A DNA stretch of 55,931 nucleotides from Rhizobium phaseoli. GTDB taxonomy: Bacteria > Pseudomonadota > Alphaproteobacteria > Rhizobiales > Rhizobiaceae. Under the pieces are notes generated by a model. It was not told the DNA's origin and did no database searches. It worked only from the letters and a program-made list of their open reading frames with translations. Made by a program: the position numbers and the translations under genes. The DNA lies in the NCBI RefSeq assembly GCF_010668805.1, contig NZ_WUFT01000028.1, forward strand, positions 1 through 55,931, read 5' to 3'. Shown here one piece after another: positions 33,442-42,381 of this stretch. Numbering within the stretch: position 1 is the stretch's first letter; each line of letters starts with the position of its first letter.

Positions 33442-35078
33442 CACCGACCCTGATCAAACGCCTGCACCGCGACGAACGCGGCTTCCTGTCGCCGATCATC
33501 CTCTACATGACGATCGCGCTCGCCCTGATGATCGTCTGGATCCTGAATACGGGACAGATGATCTACGACAAGCAACGCACGCAGGACACGGCTGACGCTG
33601 CCGCTATGGTCCATGCCGACTGGGAAGCACGCTATCTCAACATCATGGCGATGAACAATGTCGCCTCCTCGCAGGCAACCGTGGTCATGGCGACCTCGGT
33701 CGCCTTCCAGCTCACCTCGGCGGAACTGGCGCTGCGCTCGACGGCCATCCTGGCGAAACTCGCCGAATATTCCTTCACGGACGGCTTCGGACCGGCGTCG
33801 CTTCTGCCGCCGCTTCCGCCGATGCCCTATTGCCCCGGCTGGGAAAAGGTCCCGATCGTCGGCGGCATCATCTACGGCGCTTGCCTGGCTTTCCAGGGAT
33901 TCCGGGCGACGGAAGCCAGTCTTGCGATTGCATACACGGTAAAAGCGCAGATCGATTATGATCCCTGGGGCCTGATCGTGAAGTCCAGCGACATCATCGA
34001 CGCGATGAACGACCTCAACGACTATCTCGTCGAGAGCTTTCCGCAGCGGGTCGGCAATGAGGCCCTGCATCTGGTGCGCCTGAACAAGTCGGATCACGTC
34101 GTCTTCCATCCGCCGTGCCAATCCTGCGACCAGGCCGGAGAAGGTGCGGGCGGCAACCTGCCGGTCGATCGCGATGGCATCAATCCCGCCTCGGCCTATG
34201 CTGAAATGTGCCTTGCGATGAGCAGGGGTACGGAGGGACAGGACCCGTTTCTGATGCGTGGCGAATATGCCAATCGCGGCTTCCCCAACGGCAAGGGTCC
34301 GCTGACTGCGGGCGGAGTCGACGGCAGCCATATTCGCGACTTTGTCAACCACAAGAGTGGCATCGACAATGCGCTGGTGAACTTCTACATCTTTTACGAA
34401 GCCTTCGGTCCGGCCTATCTGAGCAAGGTGCCGTTCAAAGCGATTGTCGAACAATATGCCGGCGATCTGAGCTGGCTGGAAGAAGCAGCGCTCGATGTCA
34501 GTTTCTGGCTCGCCGACAAGGTCTTCGGTGTCGGCTTCGGCATCACCAACCCGTTCCAACTGCCGATCGATGTTCCGCCGCGTTATTCGGACTCACAGAC
34601 GAAGGACGAGAACGATTTCACCCGCAAGTTCGATACGATCTGGGATGGGGTCTGCAGCCCGGCGGGCGCTGCGATTTCGATGGCAGGCGCACTGCCCGTC
34701 GTCTCCTTCCCCAAGCCCTACTGGCTGAAGGGACGCACACCTTTCAACTTCACACCGTTTGGCGGCGAGCAGCTCGACGACTACCAGACGCTGACGATCG
34801 TTTCACGCGCCCCGCGGGCCCGGCTGCAGATCCGCATCTTCAAGGACAAGACCCCATCCGCCTATGCTTTGGCGCAGAGCTGGGTCCACAACTATACGGC
34901 CTTCGATCTTTACACCCAGGATTGGCTGGCCTCGCTTGCGCCCGCCACGCTTGCCGACGATACCGGCGAGGTTTCGAACACCATCAAGCAGAGCCCGGCC
35001 GCCGATAGTTTCACCGGCCTGACCCGCGTCTTCGACAAGGGAGGAGCCAATGCCTGGGCTGCCGTCAACACCCACTGA
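33438..35078 (+). CDS. TadG-like pilus assembly protein
   Basis: 546 residues starting MTPTLIKRLHRDERGFLSPI, where ERGFLSP then a hydrophobic helix (ILYMTIALALMIVWILNTGQ) and MIYDKQRTQDTADAAAM match the TadG/TadE_F N-terminal module. The long remainder is predicted periplasmic and unrecognised; four cysteines (YCPGW, PPCQSC) could form disulphides. Start is by ATGA overlap with the previous gene. The next gene begins inside its last 29 bases. Confidence 0.72.
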   Translation: MTPTLIKRLHRDERGFLSPIILYMTIALALMIVWILNTGQMIYDKQRTQDTADAAAMVHADWEARYLNIMAMNNVASSQATVVMATSVAFQLTSAELALRSTAILAKLAEYSFTDGFGPASLLPPLPPMPYCPGWEKVPIVGGIIYGACLAFQGFRATEASLAIAYTVKAQIDYDPWGLIVKSSDIIDAMNDLNDYLVESFPQRVGNEALHLVRLNKSDHVVFHPPCQSCDQAGEGAGGNLPVDRDGINPASAYAEMCLAMSRGTEGQDPFLMRGEYANRGFPNGKGPLTAGGVDGSHIRDFVNHKSGIDNALVNFYIFYEAFGPAYLSKVPFKAIVEQYAGDLSWLEEAALDVSFWLADKVFGVGFGITNPFQLPIDVPPRYSDSQTKDENDFTRKFDTIWDGVCSPAGAAISMAGALPVVSFPKPYWLKGRTPFNFTPFGGEQLDDYQTLTIVSRAPRARLQIRIFKDKTPSAYALAQSWVHNYTAFDLYTQDWLASLAPATLADDTGEVSNTIKQSPAADSFTGLTRVFDKGGANAWAAVNTH

Positions 35079-35730
35079 ACATGCCGGCGGTGCGCCGGCT
35101 GGCGGCCTGCTGATGCGGCTGCACCGCGACAGGCGCGGCCTGGCCTCGATCGAATTCGTGCTCGCAGCACCGGTCATCCTGCTGATCGTGATTTTCATGA
35201 TCCATGCCAACCGGATTGCCACCAAGAAGGTGGACACCATGCTTGCCATGCGCAACGCCGCCTTCGCCGAGGCGAATGGGCTGGACTGCACGTCGGATTT
35301 CTCGAACGTCTTCCCGCTCCCCTCCCTGCCGGCGCTGCCCGGACGCGACGCCATGAGCTGCTCGCGCACGCCCTCGCATGAAGGCGACGGCGACCCTCAG
35401 CGAACTTTTATCTGGGATGACGTCCAGAACACCCTGAAGAGCGACGGTCGCGACTTCGGCGACATGGTCGGCGACCTCGCCAATGAAAAGCCGCAGCTCG
35501 TCACCGCGACGGCCGACCGCGTCTACAAGTTCAGGGATTCCGATGACCTCGATACGATCAGGAGCATCCGCTGGAAGGATGCGTTCACCGTCGACGATGC
35601 AACACTGTTTGCTTCGCACAACAACGACACGACCAGCCGTGGCTACGACCCGACGCTGCGCCGGGAAATCCGCGATGTGGCCGACGATTCCGGCGATCTG
35701 TTCGACGGCGTCTTTCCGGGAGCGAAATAA
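35050..35730 (+). CDS. TadE-like pseudopilin
   Basis: 226 residues. I kept the ATG at 35050 because GGGAGGAG lies just upstream, even though it overlaps the previous gene by 29 bases; the ATG at 35113 is an alternative. RRGLASIEFVLAAPVILLIV is a textbook TadE prepilin segment with the conserved Glu after the glycine. The soluble part is charged and has two cysteines. Likely a minor pseudopilin processed by CpaA. Confidence 0.8.
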   Translation: MPGLPSTPTEHAGGAPAGGLLMRLHRDRRGLASIEFVLAAPVILLIVIFMIHANRIATKKVDTMLAMRNAAFAEANGLDCTSDFSNVFPLPSLPALPGRDAMSCSRTPSHEGDGDPQRTFIWDDVQNTLKSDGRDFGDMVGDLANEKPQLVTATADRVYKFRDSDDLDTIRSIRWKDAFTVDDATLFASHNNDTTSRGYDPTLRREIRDVADDSGDLFDGVFPGAK

Positions 35731-35731
35731 G

Positions 35732-36649
35732 ATGACACAGGGCGCGCGCATCTCCTTTCATTTCCTGGGCATAGCATTAGTCATCGGGCTCGCAGTCGTC
35801 GTCCTGGCCACACCAGGCCGCGCCGAGGTCTACAAGGATTTCCGGGCGACGCTGAATTCGATGCTGGCCGGCATTCTCGGCGCGCCGGAACGTTCGCCGC
35901 GCGATCTCGTCATCAACGGCCAGCCGCTCGCGTTCACCCCCTACCAGAGCGATCATAGCATTTCCGATATCACCGAGGAATGGCTGCGGGTGCTGGCCGC
36001 CGATACCCGGCCTGCCCTGCCGAAAAGCAATGACAGCCAGGAACTGACAGCCGTCATCGCCGCCAACATGCTGATCGTCCCGAAGGTAAGCCGCATCCGC
36101 GAGGATCTTGCCGTGGTGGTTCGTTTCTTCGACGGCGATGGCGAGGCGGCGCTCGATTATCTCAAGAAGCAGGATCCGGCAAATCCCTCGGCGAAAGCGC
36201 CGATCCCCGGCGTCTCGATCATGATCCGCCGGCCCGCCGATGCCCCAACCACAGAGGTGCTGATGAGCCGCTTCGAGGACGTGGCGTCGTCGCTGCCGGC
36301 CTTTGCGGCGCCCGCCGATGTCAGCAAGCTGCCGCAGTCGCTGCGTCCGCCGGCCGGTGTCGAGGTGCTGAGCGATATCGGCGACCGCGACAAGGGCCAC
36401 ACCTCGCGCACGGTCGTATCGAAAGGCCGGCTATCGGCCGCACGCTGGTCCGATACGCGCGCCGATCTGCTGGCCCGTGACGGCTTCACCATCGAAGCGC
36501 CGCCGGCTGAGCGCGGCGGGGTCATTGCCTTTTATGGCCGGCGCGGCAGCGTCGAGGCCAATGTTCTCTATACCAGCAGCAGAACCGACGGCCGGACCGT
36601 CGAGGTCATTCAAATCAGGCAACCCTTCGTAGAGGGAATAACACCATGA
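35732..36649 (+). CDS. Exported protein of the Tad locus, unknown
   Basis: 305 residues from the ATG at 35732. A signal peptide (FLGIALVIGLAVVVLATPGR, cleavage near AEVYKD) precedes a soluble domain that I do not recognise. It overlaps cpaB by ATGA, so it belongs to the pilus operon. It could stand in for a missing outer-membrane or periplasmic component; nothing in the sequence proves that. Confidence 0.65.
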   Translation: MTQGARISFHFLGIALVIGLAVVVLATPGRAEVYKDFRATLNSMLAGILGAPERSPRDLVINGQPLAFTPYQSDHSISDITEEWLRVLAADTRPALPKSNDSQELTAVIAANMLIVPKVSRIREDLAVVVRFFDGDGEAALDYLKKQDPANPSAKAPIPGVSIMIRRPADAPTTEVLMSRFEDVASSLPAFAAPADVSKLPQSLRPPAGVEVLSDIGDRDKGHTSRTVVSKGRLSAARWSDTRADLLARDGFTIEAPPAERGGVIAFYGRRGSVEANVLYTSSRTDGRTVEVIQIRQPFVEGITP

Positions 36650-37581
36650 ACTGGAAGCTCATCGCGGCTGTCATCGTCGGGCTCATCACCGGCGTTCTGC
36701 TCTACTTCTGGACCGAGAGCGTCAAGAACGAGCAGGTGGCCTATGCCTTCATGCGGCTCCAGCCCGACAGAAAGGTGACGCGCGGTCAGGCGATCACGCC
36801 CGATATGCTCGCCGAACCGGTCATGCTGCCGGAAAGCTTCGGGGCGCTTGCCAAGCTCGCGGTTCCCGCTGCCAGCGCCTACCAGGAATGGCTGAAGGAC
36901 CGGACGGCCGCCGCCGATATTCCGGCCGGCTCGGTGCTGCTCTTCCAGTATTTCGACGACAATGACGGCGGCCGGCTGACGACGATGATCGCGCCCGGCA
37001 AACGGGCGCTCACCCTTCCCGTCAATGCCGCCGCAGCCGTCGGCCACTTTGTCGAGCCGGGCAGTTATGTCGATATCCTCGGCACGGTCGATGAGCCGGT
37101 CGAGCCGGTGGCACCCGCCGCAGCCCAGCCGGGAGCCCCCGGCCAGGCACCCGCCGTTCCCGGACAAGCGCCTGTTGCAACCGGACAGCCGCAGGCTCCG
37201 GCTCAGCCGCCATCGCCGGTCGAGCAGATGCTGAAGAACTATCTCACCCAATATCCAGGCGCCGACGAGAATGATGTCAATGCCTACCGCAAACAGGCGC
37301 AAGACTATAAACTCGGCATCAGCTCGCGCACCCGCGTCGTCACCCGCACTTTCCTGCAGAACGTCAAAGTTCTGGCCGTCGGCGCGGCGACGACGGCGGA
37401 GGGTGCCATCACCAAGGCCAACAGCACCTACAATAACGTGACCGTCGAAGTGACGCCGGCGGAAGCCGAGATGCTGATTTTTGCCATGGGCCAGTCGAAC
37501 GGCAGCCTGAACCTGGTGCTGCGCAATCCGGCCGACAATAGTGTCGAGGAACTGCCGAGCATCAACTGGACGCGCATGTGA
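36646..37581 (+). CDS. cpaB: Flp pilus assembly protein CpaB/RcpC
   Basis: 311 residues. One N-terminal membrane helix (WKLIAAVIVGLITGVLLYFW), an SAF-type domain (VTRGQAITPDMLAEPVMLPE), then the RcpC domain (GKRALTLPVNAAAAVGHFVE, GSYVDILGTVDE). A Pro/Ala/Gln-rich spacer at about 160-185 interrupts it. In Tad systems CpaB works with the secretin in the periplasm, yet no secretin gene is visible here. Confidence 0.87.
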   Translation: MNWKLIAAVIVGLITGVLLYFWTESVKNEQVAYAFMRLQPDRKVTRGQAITPDMLAEPVMLPESFGALAKLAVPAASAYQEWLKDRTAAADIPAGSVLLFQYFDDNDGGRLTTMIAPGKRALTLPVNAAAAVGHFVEPGSYVDILGTVDEPVEPVAPAAAQPGAPGQAPAVPGQAPVATGQPQAPAQPPSPVEQMLKNYLTQYPGADENDVNAYRKQAQDYKLGISSRTRVVTRTFLQNVKVLAVGAATTAEGAITKANSTYNNVTVEVTPAEAEMLIFAMGQSNGSLNLVLRNPADNSVEELPSINWTRM

Positions 37582-37601
37582 GCGTTGCGGGGGAATAAGC
37601 C

Positions 37602-39500
37602 ATGCTGTTGAAGATATCCTATGAGGACGGCAGCGGGCGGGAGGTTATCCCGCTTTCTTCGAATGAGACCTATTTCGTCGGCGAAAGCAGCACGCTGACG
37701 CTGCCGGCCGGTGCCGGGGTCGTGCGGCTGCGCGGCAGCCATGTTTCCTCGCCGCAATTCGTGCTGCGCAAATCCGGCCAGGGCTGGTCGGTGCAGCATC
37801 ACGGCCGCAATCCGACGCGGGTCGACGATCAGCCGCTGCGGGCCGGCACGCCGGTGGCGGTCTCGGCCGGCATGTCGATCTGGGTGCCGAACGTCACGAT
37901 CGAACTGGTTGAGCCGGCCGCGGCCGCCGAAGTGGTGACGCAGTTTCCGGACCAGGAGCGGGTGCTGGCGTTGCAGATGGAGGTCCATGAGCGACTGCTA
38001 AAAGACACGCAATATGACCGGCTGGTGAAATCCTCCGATTTCGGCCGCGAGGACACGCGAAACCGCATCCGCGAACGGCTCGATATGTTCATCAAGGAGG
38101 CGCTCGACGGCGCACCGCAGGATCTGGTTGTCCTGGTCATCAAGAACGCCGTCTATCGCTGGCTGGCAAAACGTATTGCCCGCACCGGGCGGCGCGATGC
38201 TTCGTCGAATGCCGCCAGCCTGTCGCGCGAGGAGCAGGACAATCGCCGCCTGTTCGACGTCGGCAAGGCGCTGATCTCGGCGCTGCAGCTCAAGCTGAAT
38301 TTCGAATCCACCCGATCGGACTTCGCCCAGCTCGACACCCGCTTCAGCGCCGCCTTCCAGTCCCGCCAGGCCCTCTTCAATGCCGGCGACCGCTACGAGA
38401 TCGCCCATATGCACCTGCGCTCCAATATCGAGGAGCTGATGTACCGCTGGGGCACGATCTCGGAGCTGATGGATCTCGACGTCATCTCGGAAATCATGGT
38501 GACGCGTTATGACGAGATCTATGTCGAAAAATTCGGCCTGCTGGAACGTTATCCCTTTGCCTTTGCCAATGAGCGGCAGCTGATGAAGGTGATCGAGCGC
38601 ATCGCCGTCGATTCCAACCGCTCGATCAACGAGAGCGAGGCGATGGCCGACTTCCGCATGCCGGATGGATCGCGCGTCAACGCCGTCATTCCGCCTTTGG
38701 CGGTCAAGGGCGCCTGCCTGACCATCCGCAAATTCGGCGGCAAGTCGCGGCTCGACATCTCCAAGCTGGTGACGGCAGGCGCGCTCAGCGAGCCGATGCG
38801 CGCCTTCCTCGAGGCGGCCGTCCGCTCGCGCAAGAATATCGTCGTCTCCGGCGGCACCGGCTCCGGCAAGACGACGCTCTTAAACAGCCTGTCGCAGTTC
38901 ATCCCGATCGGCGAGCGCGTCGTCGCCGTCGAGGACACGTCGGAACTGCAGCTCGACGGCATCCATGTCGTCTACCTGCAATCGCGGCCGAAGACGGCGG
39001 AGTCCGAAACCAGCGTCACCATCCGCGATCTGGTGCGCAACGCGCTGCGCATGCGCCCCGACCGCATCATCGTCGGCGAGTGCCGCGGCGCCGAGGCGAT
39101 CGACATGTTGCAAGCGATGAACACCGGCCATGCCGGCTCGATGACGACGGCGCATGCCAATACGCCGCAGGACATGATGACCCGCCTGGAGGTGATGGTG
39201 CTGCAGGGCCAGAGCTCGCTGCCGGTGATGGCGATCCGCCAGCAGATCGTCGCCGCCGTCGAGCTCGTCGTCCAGCTCAACCGCCTGGCGAATGGCCGAC
39301 GCGCGGTGACCGAAATATCCGAGGTGATCGGCATCGATCCGGATACCGGTCTCGTCATCGTCGAGCCGATCTTCCATCTGGTCGGCCGCGCCGGTGGCCA
39401 GGCAGTGCATGCCTTCACCGGCTACCTGCCGAGCTTCGTCGCCGAACTCGTCGAGTTCGGCGACGACGGTGAAATCGAAAAACTCGATATGTTCGTTTAG
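37602..39500 (+). CDS. cpaF2: CpaF/TadA ATPase with N-terminal FHA-like domain
   Basis: 632 residues, about 150-200 longer than a normal CpaF. The first 110 residues form a beta-rich FHA-like module (GVVRLRGSHVSSPQFVLRKS, WSVQHHGRNPTRVDDQPLRA, AVSAGMSIWVPNVTIELVEP). The CpaF core follows with EIMVTRYDEIYVEKFG, RMPDGSRVNAVIPPLAVKG, Walker A GGTGSGKTT near 417-425, VEDTSELQLDGI, MRPDRIIVGECRGAEAIDML and GHAGSMTTAHANTP. FHA domains bind phosphothreonine, so phosphorylation may control the motor; a separate FHA protein ends the operon. Confidence 0.87.
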   Translation: MLLKISYEDGSGREVIPLSSNETYFVGESSTLTLPAGAGVVRLRGSHVSSPQFVLRKSGQGWSVQHHGRNPTRVDDQPLRAGTPVAVSAGMSIWVPNVTIELVEPAAAAEVVTQFPDQERVLALQMEVHERLLKDTQYDRLVKSSDFGREDTRNRIRERLDMFIKEALDGAPQDLVVLVIKNAVYRWLAKRIARTGRRDASSNAASLSREEQDNRRLFDVGKALISALQLKLNFESTRSDFAQLDTRFSAAFQSRQALFNAGDRYEIAHMHLRSNIEELMYRWGTISELMDLDVISEIMVTRYDEIYVEKFGLLERYPFAFANERQLMKVIERIAVDSNRSINESEAMADFRMPDGSRVNAVIPPLAVKGACLTIRKFGGKSRLDISKLVTAGALSEPMRAFLEAAVRSRKNIVVSGGTGSGKTTLLNSLSQFIPIGERVVAVEDTSELQLDGIHVVYLQSRPKTAESETSVTIRDLVRNALRMRPDRIIVGECRGAEAIDMLQAMNTGHAGSMTTAHANTPQDMMTRLEVMVLQGQSSLPVMAIRQQIVAAVELVVQLNRLANGRRAVTEISEVIGIDPDTGLVIVEPIFHLVGRAGGQAVHAFTGYLPSFVAELVEFGDDGEIEKLDMFV

Positions 39501-39602
39501 AGCGGTTCAGGTTTTTGCGGAAGCGCAGAACCGCTCTAAGCTTTTGTTTTTACGCAATTCCGGACGGAAAACCGCTTCGCACTTTTCCTGGAATTGCTCT
39601 GA
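39499..39602. repeat. Rhizobial intergenic repeat with inverted arms
   Basis: Ten-base arms AGAGCGGTTC (39499-39508) and GAACCGCTCT (39528-39537) form a hairpin right at the cpaF2 stop. They are followed by a second block with TTTTACGCAATTCCGGACGG and CTTTTCCTGGAATTGCTCTG, containing AATTCC/GGAATT arms. This block matches my memory of the mosaic repeats scattered between Rhizobium genes (RIME-like). It separates cpaF2 from tadB and could reduce readthrough. Confidence 0.65.
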
Positions 39603-39612
39603 GGAAAAAGCC

Positions 39613-40476
39613 ATGGATATCAGCATTCTGCAGATTTTTACGGTCGCCCTCGGCGCGGTGACGGCGGGGCTGCTCGTCTGGGGCGCGCCGGTGCGCTGGC
39701 CGGCGCCGCTGCTGCGCGCCACCGAACGCGATATTGCGCTCGCCAGCGAGGCGGCACAGGTTTTCGGGCGCGATGCCGTTCCGCCCTATACGATGATCCT
39801 TGCCTACGGCATCACGGCGATCGTCGTCTTCTTGGTGATCTCGCTGATCTTCGGGCCGATCTTCGGCATCGTCGTTGCCATCCCGGTCGCCTTCTTCCTG
39901 CCCAAGGCGACCATCCGCCATTTCCTGCATCGGCGCTGGCTGCAGATCGAGTCGCAGCTTCCCTATGCCGTCGACCAGATCGTCTCGGCGGTGCGCACCG
40001 GCAAGCCGCTCGCCGTCGCCGTCAATGCGGTGGCCGATACCGGCCAGATGCCGGCCTCGCGCGAGTTCGAGCGCATCGCCCGCGAACAGAAGCTCGGCAT
40101 CGGCCTGGTCGAGGCGCTCGACCGCCACGCCCGCACCGTGCCGAGCCTGCACTTCAAGATGGTCGATGCGGCGCTTGGTCTGTTTGCCCGCCAGGGCGGC
40201 GATATTTCCGAGCCGCTGACGGAAATGTCGAAATCCTTCAAGGAAATCTGGAAGCTCGATCAGAAGATCACCACCTCGTCGTCGCAGGCGCGCATGAACT
40301 TCCGCGTCGTCAACGGCGGCGCGCTGTTCATGATCCTGATGATCTTCTTCGGTCAGCCTGAATTGATCGACAAGGTGTTCGGCAACGCCATCGGCATCGT
40401 CATCGCCATCGTCGGCGCCATTCTCTATGCCACCGGCTTCTTCTGGATGCGCTCGATGATGAAGGTGTCGGTCTGA
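39613..40476 (+). CDS. tadB: Tad pilus inner-membrane protein TadB
   Basis: 287 residues. A type II secretion F-domain protein: N-terminal helix, a paired helix region (AYGITAIVVFLVISLIFGPI, FGIVVAIPVAFFLPKATIRH), the cytoplasmic domain QLPYAVDQIVSAVRTGKPLA, and C-terminal helices. TadB and TadC form the inner-membrane platform driven by CpaF. Its stop overlaps the start of tadC by one base (TGATG). Confidence 0.88.
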   Translation: MDISILQIFTVALGAVTAGLLVWGAPVRWPAPLLRATERDIALASEAAQVFGRDAVPPYTMILAYGITAIVVFLVISLIFGPIFGIVVAIPVAFFLPKATIRHFLHRRWLQIESQLPYAVDQIVSAVRTGKPLAVAVNAVADTGQMPASREFERIAREQKLGIGLVEALDRHARTVPSLHFKMVDAALGLFARQGGDISEPLTEMSKSFKEIWKLDQKITTSSSQARMNFRVVNGGALFMILMIFFGQPELIDKVFGNAIGIVIAIVGAILYATGFFWMRSMMKVSV

Positions 40477-41378
40477 TGTCTCAAATCCCCCTCGCCCCGA
40501 TTGCGGTGGTTTTTGCCGGCATCACCGCGGCCCTCTTCGTCTGGTGGATCGGCGATCTGCTCGGCAGCATCCAGGTGGTGCGCCGGTCCCGCGGCGGCGA
40601 TGGCCCGCCGCCGAATATCGTCGACAGCATCGGCATGCGCACGCCGGTGGAATTCGTGCTGCTGCACTTCGAGCCGTGGCTCGAAGATTACGGCGTCCAG
40701 CTCGAGCAGAAGCTGATCTATGGCGGCCGGCCGTTCGGCGGCGTCACGGGCCGCGAATATATCGCGCTTCTCGTTGTCCTCAGCCTCTTCGGCTTCATCC
40801 TGCTCGGCGTGCTGTTCGGCATTGCCAGCGGCAGCATCATCGGCGGCCTGGTGGCCGGTCTGATCCTCGGGCTGATCCCTGCCATCTATTTCTGGGTGGT
40901 CGCCGACGACAAGATGCAGGACCGCAAGGAGCGCATTTCGCGCGAATTTCCCTATTTCCTCGATCTCGTCGTCATGACCCAGCAGGCGCAGGCGACCCTT
41001 CCGGAAAGCCTGAGGCTTTATGCCGAGGCTGCACCCGGGACGGTGATGAGCGAAGAGATCGATCAGACGCTGAAGGATGTGGCGCTCGGCACCGGCATGG
41101 TAGAGGCGCTGCAGCGTTTGGAGCGGCGCATGACCGCCGAGGAGGTCATCCGCGTCATCCGTGCGGTGATCCAGGGCGAGGTCGAGGGCAGCAACCGCGT
41201 CGAGCTGTTGCGCGAACATGCGCGCGACCTGCGCTTCCGCCGCTGGGAGAAGGCCGACAGGGCCAGTGAAAAGCTGAAAGCCAAGATCGTCATGCCGGCG
41301 ATGATGATCGTCGTGTCGATCCTGCTTCTGGTGCTGGCGCCGGCAATTGTCGAGATGATGTCGAGTGGGATGTTCTGA
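40476..41378 (+). CDS. tadC: Tad pilus inner-membrane protein TadC
   Basis: 300 residues. The second F-domain platform protein, with an N-terminal helix (IAVVFAGITAALFVWWIGDL), a central helix pair (YIALLVVLSLFGFILLGVLF, IIGGLVAGLILGLIPAIYFW), the motif EFPYFLDLVVMTQQAQATLP, and a C-terminal helix (MIVVSILLLVLAPAIVEMMS). It partners TadB. Confidence 0.88.
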   Translation: MSQIPLAPIAVVFAGITAALFVWWIGDLLGSIQVVRRSRGGDGPPPNIVDSIGMRTPVEFVLLHFEPWLEDYGVQLEQKLIYGGRPFGGVTGREYIALLVVLSLFGFILLGVLFGIASGSIIGGLVAGLILGLIPAIYFWVVADDKMQDRKERISREFPYFLDLVVMTQQAQATLPESLRLYAEAAPGTVMSEEIDQTLKDVALGTGMVEALQRLERRMTAEEVIRVIRAVIQGEVEGSNRVELLREHARDLRFRRWEKADRASEKLKAKIVMPAMMIVVSILLLVLAPAIVEMMSSGMF

Positions 41379-41380
41379 TC

Positions 41381-42256
41381 ATGGCCTTTTCCTTCTTTCG
41401 CGGAAACAAACCCAGCCTTCTGCAGACCGGTCCCGGCGGCCAGAGCCGCAGCCATGTGCTCGACCGGCCGGAGATGTCGATCGGCCGGGCGTCGAATGCC
41501 GATATCGTCGTCGACGATCCGTTTCTGGCGCCGATCCATGCGCGCATCGAAAAACAGAGCGACGGCGGCTTCATCATCCGCCGCATGGGGCTGAACCCGA
41601 TCATGCTGCGCGGCGAAGCGCTGCTGCAGACGGCGTCGCTGAAGACAGGCGACAGCTTCCGCCTCGGCAAGGATGTCGAGTTCCAGTTTCTGGAAAAGGC
41701 GCCGGCCAAGGAGGCGCCGAAGAAGGAGGCATCCAAGACTGGTGACGACAAGCCGAAGAAGCCGCTGCTCAAGCAGCCGGCCTTCCTCGCCGGCATGGGC
41801 CTCGTCTATCTCGCCATCGTCGGCATCATCGGCTATGTCATCCTGTCCGATAGCGGCAGCACCGAGGGTGGACCGACGGCTGAGCGCATCAATGCCGAAG
41901 CTGCCCGCATCCCGACCTGCATCAAGAACGCCCGGCGCATGCGCCAGGTCTCCGAACCAAGCTTCAACGGCGCCGTCGGCGGCCGCGTCGGCCGCGATGG
42001 CGACGCAACCTATGCCGCGCTTTCGCTTAGCGCCGAACCGTCGGACGACGCGGCGCTGGCAAAGGCCGCCGAGCCGATCGTCGAGGCCTATAAACGCACC
42101 GCAATTGCCGCACTTGCCTCGGAAACCCGCGGCAACAAAACGCTGGCGCTGAGCCTCTACCAGCAGACCTACGATCTGGTGCCCGACATCAACTGCTCGG
42201 CGGCACGTTTCGCGCTGCAGCGGCGAGCGGCGGTGAAGCCGCCTGCCAAGCGGTGA
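41381..42256 (+). CDS. FHA-domain membrane protein of the Tad locus
   Basis: 291 residues. An N-terminal FHA domain (residues about 15-105) shows SIGRASNADIVVDDPFLAPI and HARIEKQSDGGFIIRRMGLN. A Lys/Glu-rich linker and one membrane helix (FLAGMGLVYLAIVGIIGYVI) lead to a C-terminal domain of about 140 residues. It starts three bases after tadC. With the FHA-fused ATPase it suggests control by protein phosphorylation. Confidence 0.82.
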   Translation: MAFSFFRGNKPSLLQTGPGGQSRSHVLDRPEMSIGRASNADIVVDDPFLAPIHARIEKQSDGGFIIRRMGLNPIMLRGEALLQTASLKTGDSFRLGKDVEFQFLEKAPAKEAPKKEASKTGDDKPKKPLLKQPAFLAGMGLVYLAIVGIIGYVILSDSGSTEGGPTAERINAEAARIPTCIKNARRMRQVSEPSFNGAVGGRVGRDGDATYAALSLSAEPSDDAALAKAAEPIVEAYKRTAIAALASETRGNKTLALSLYQQTYDLVPDINCSAARFALQRRAAVKPPAKR

Positions 42257-42381
42257 CCGCCGGCCAGCCTGCGTGGTGACATGCAAGCCATGGCGCAGGA
42301 GCGTGCCGACCTTGGCGCCGTGTTCGAGCAAGCCCGGATTTAGTTGCCGATGAGGGACAATCCGAGCGGGGCTGCGGGATT

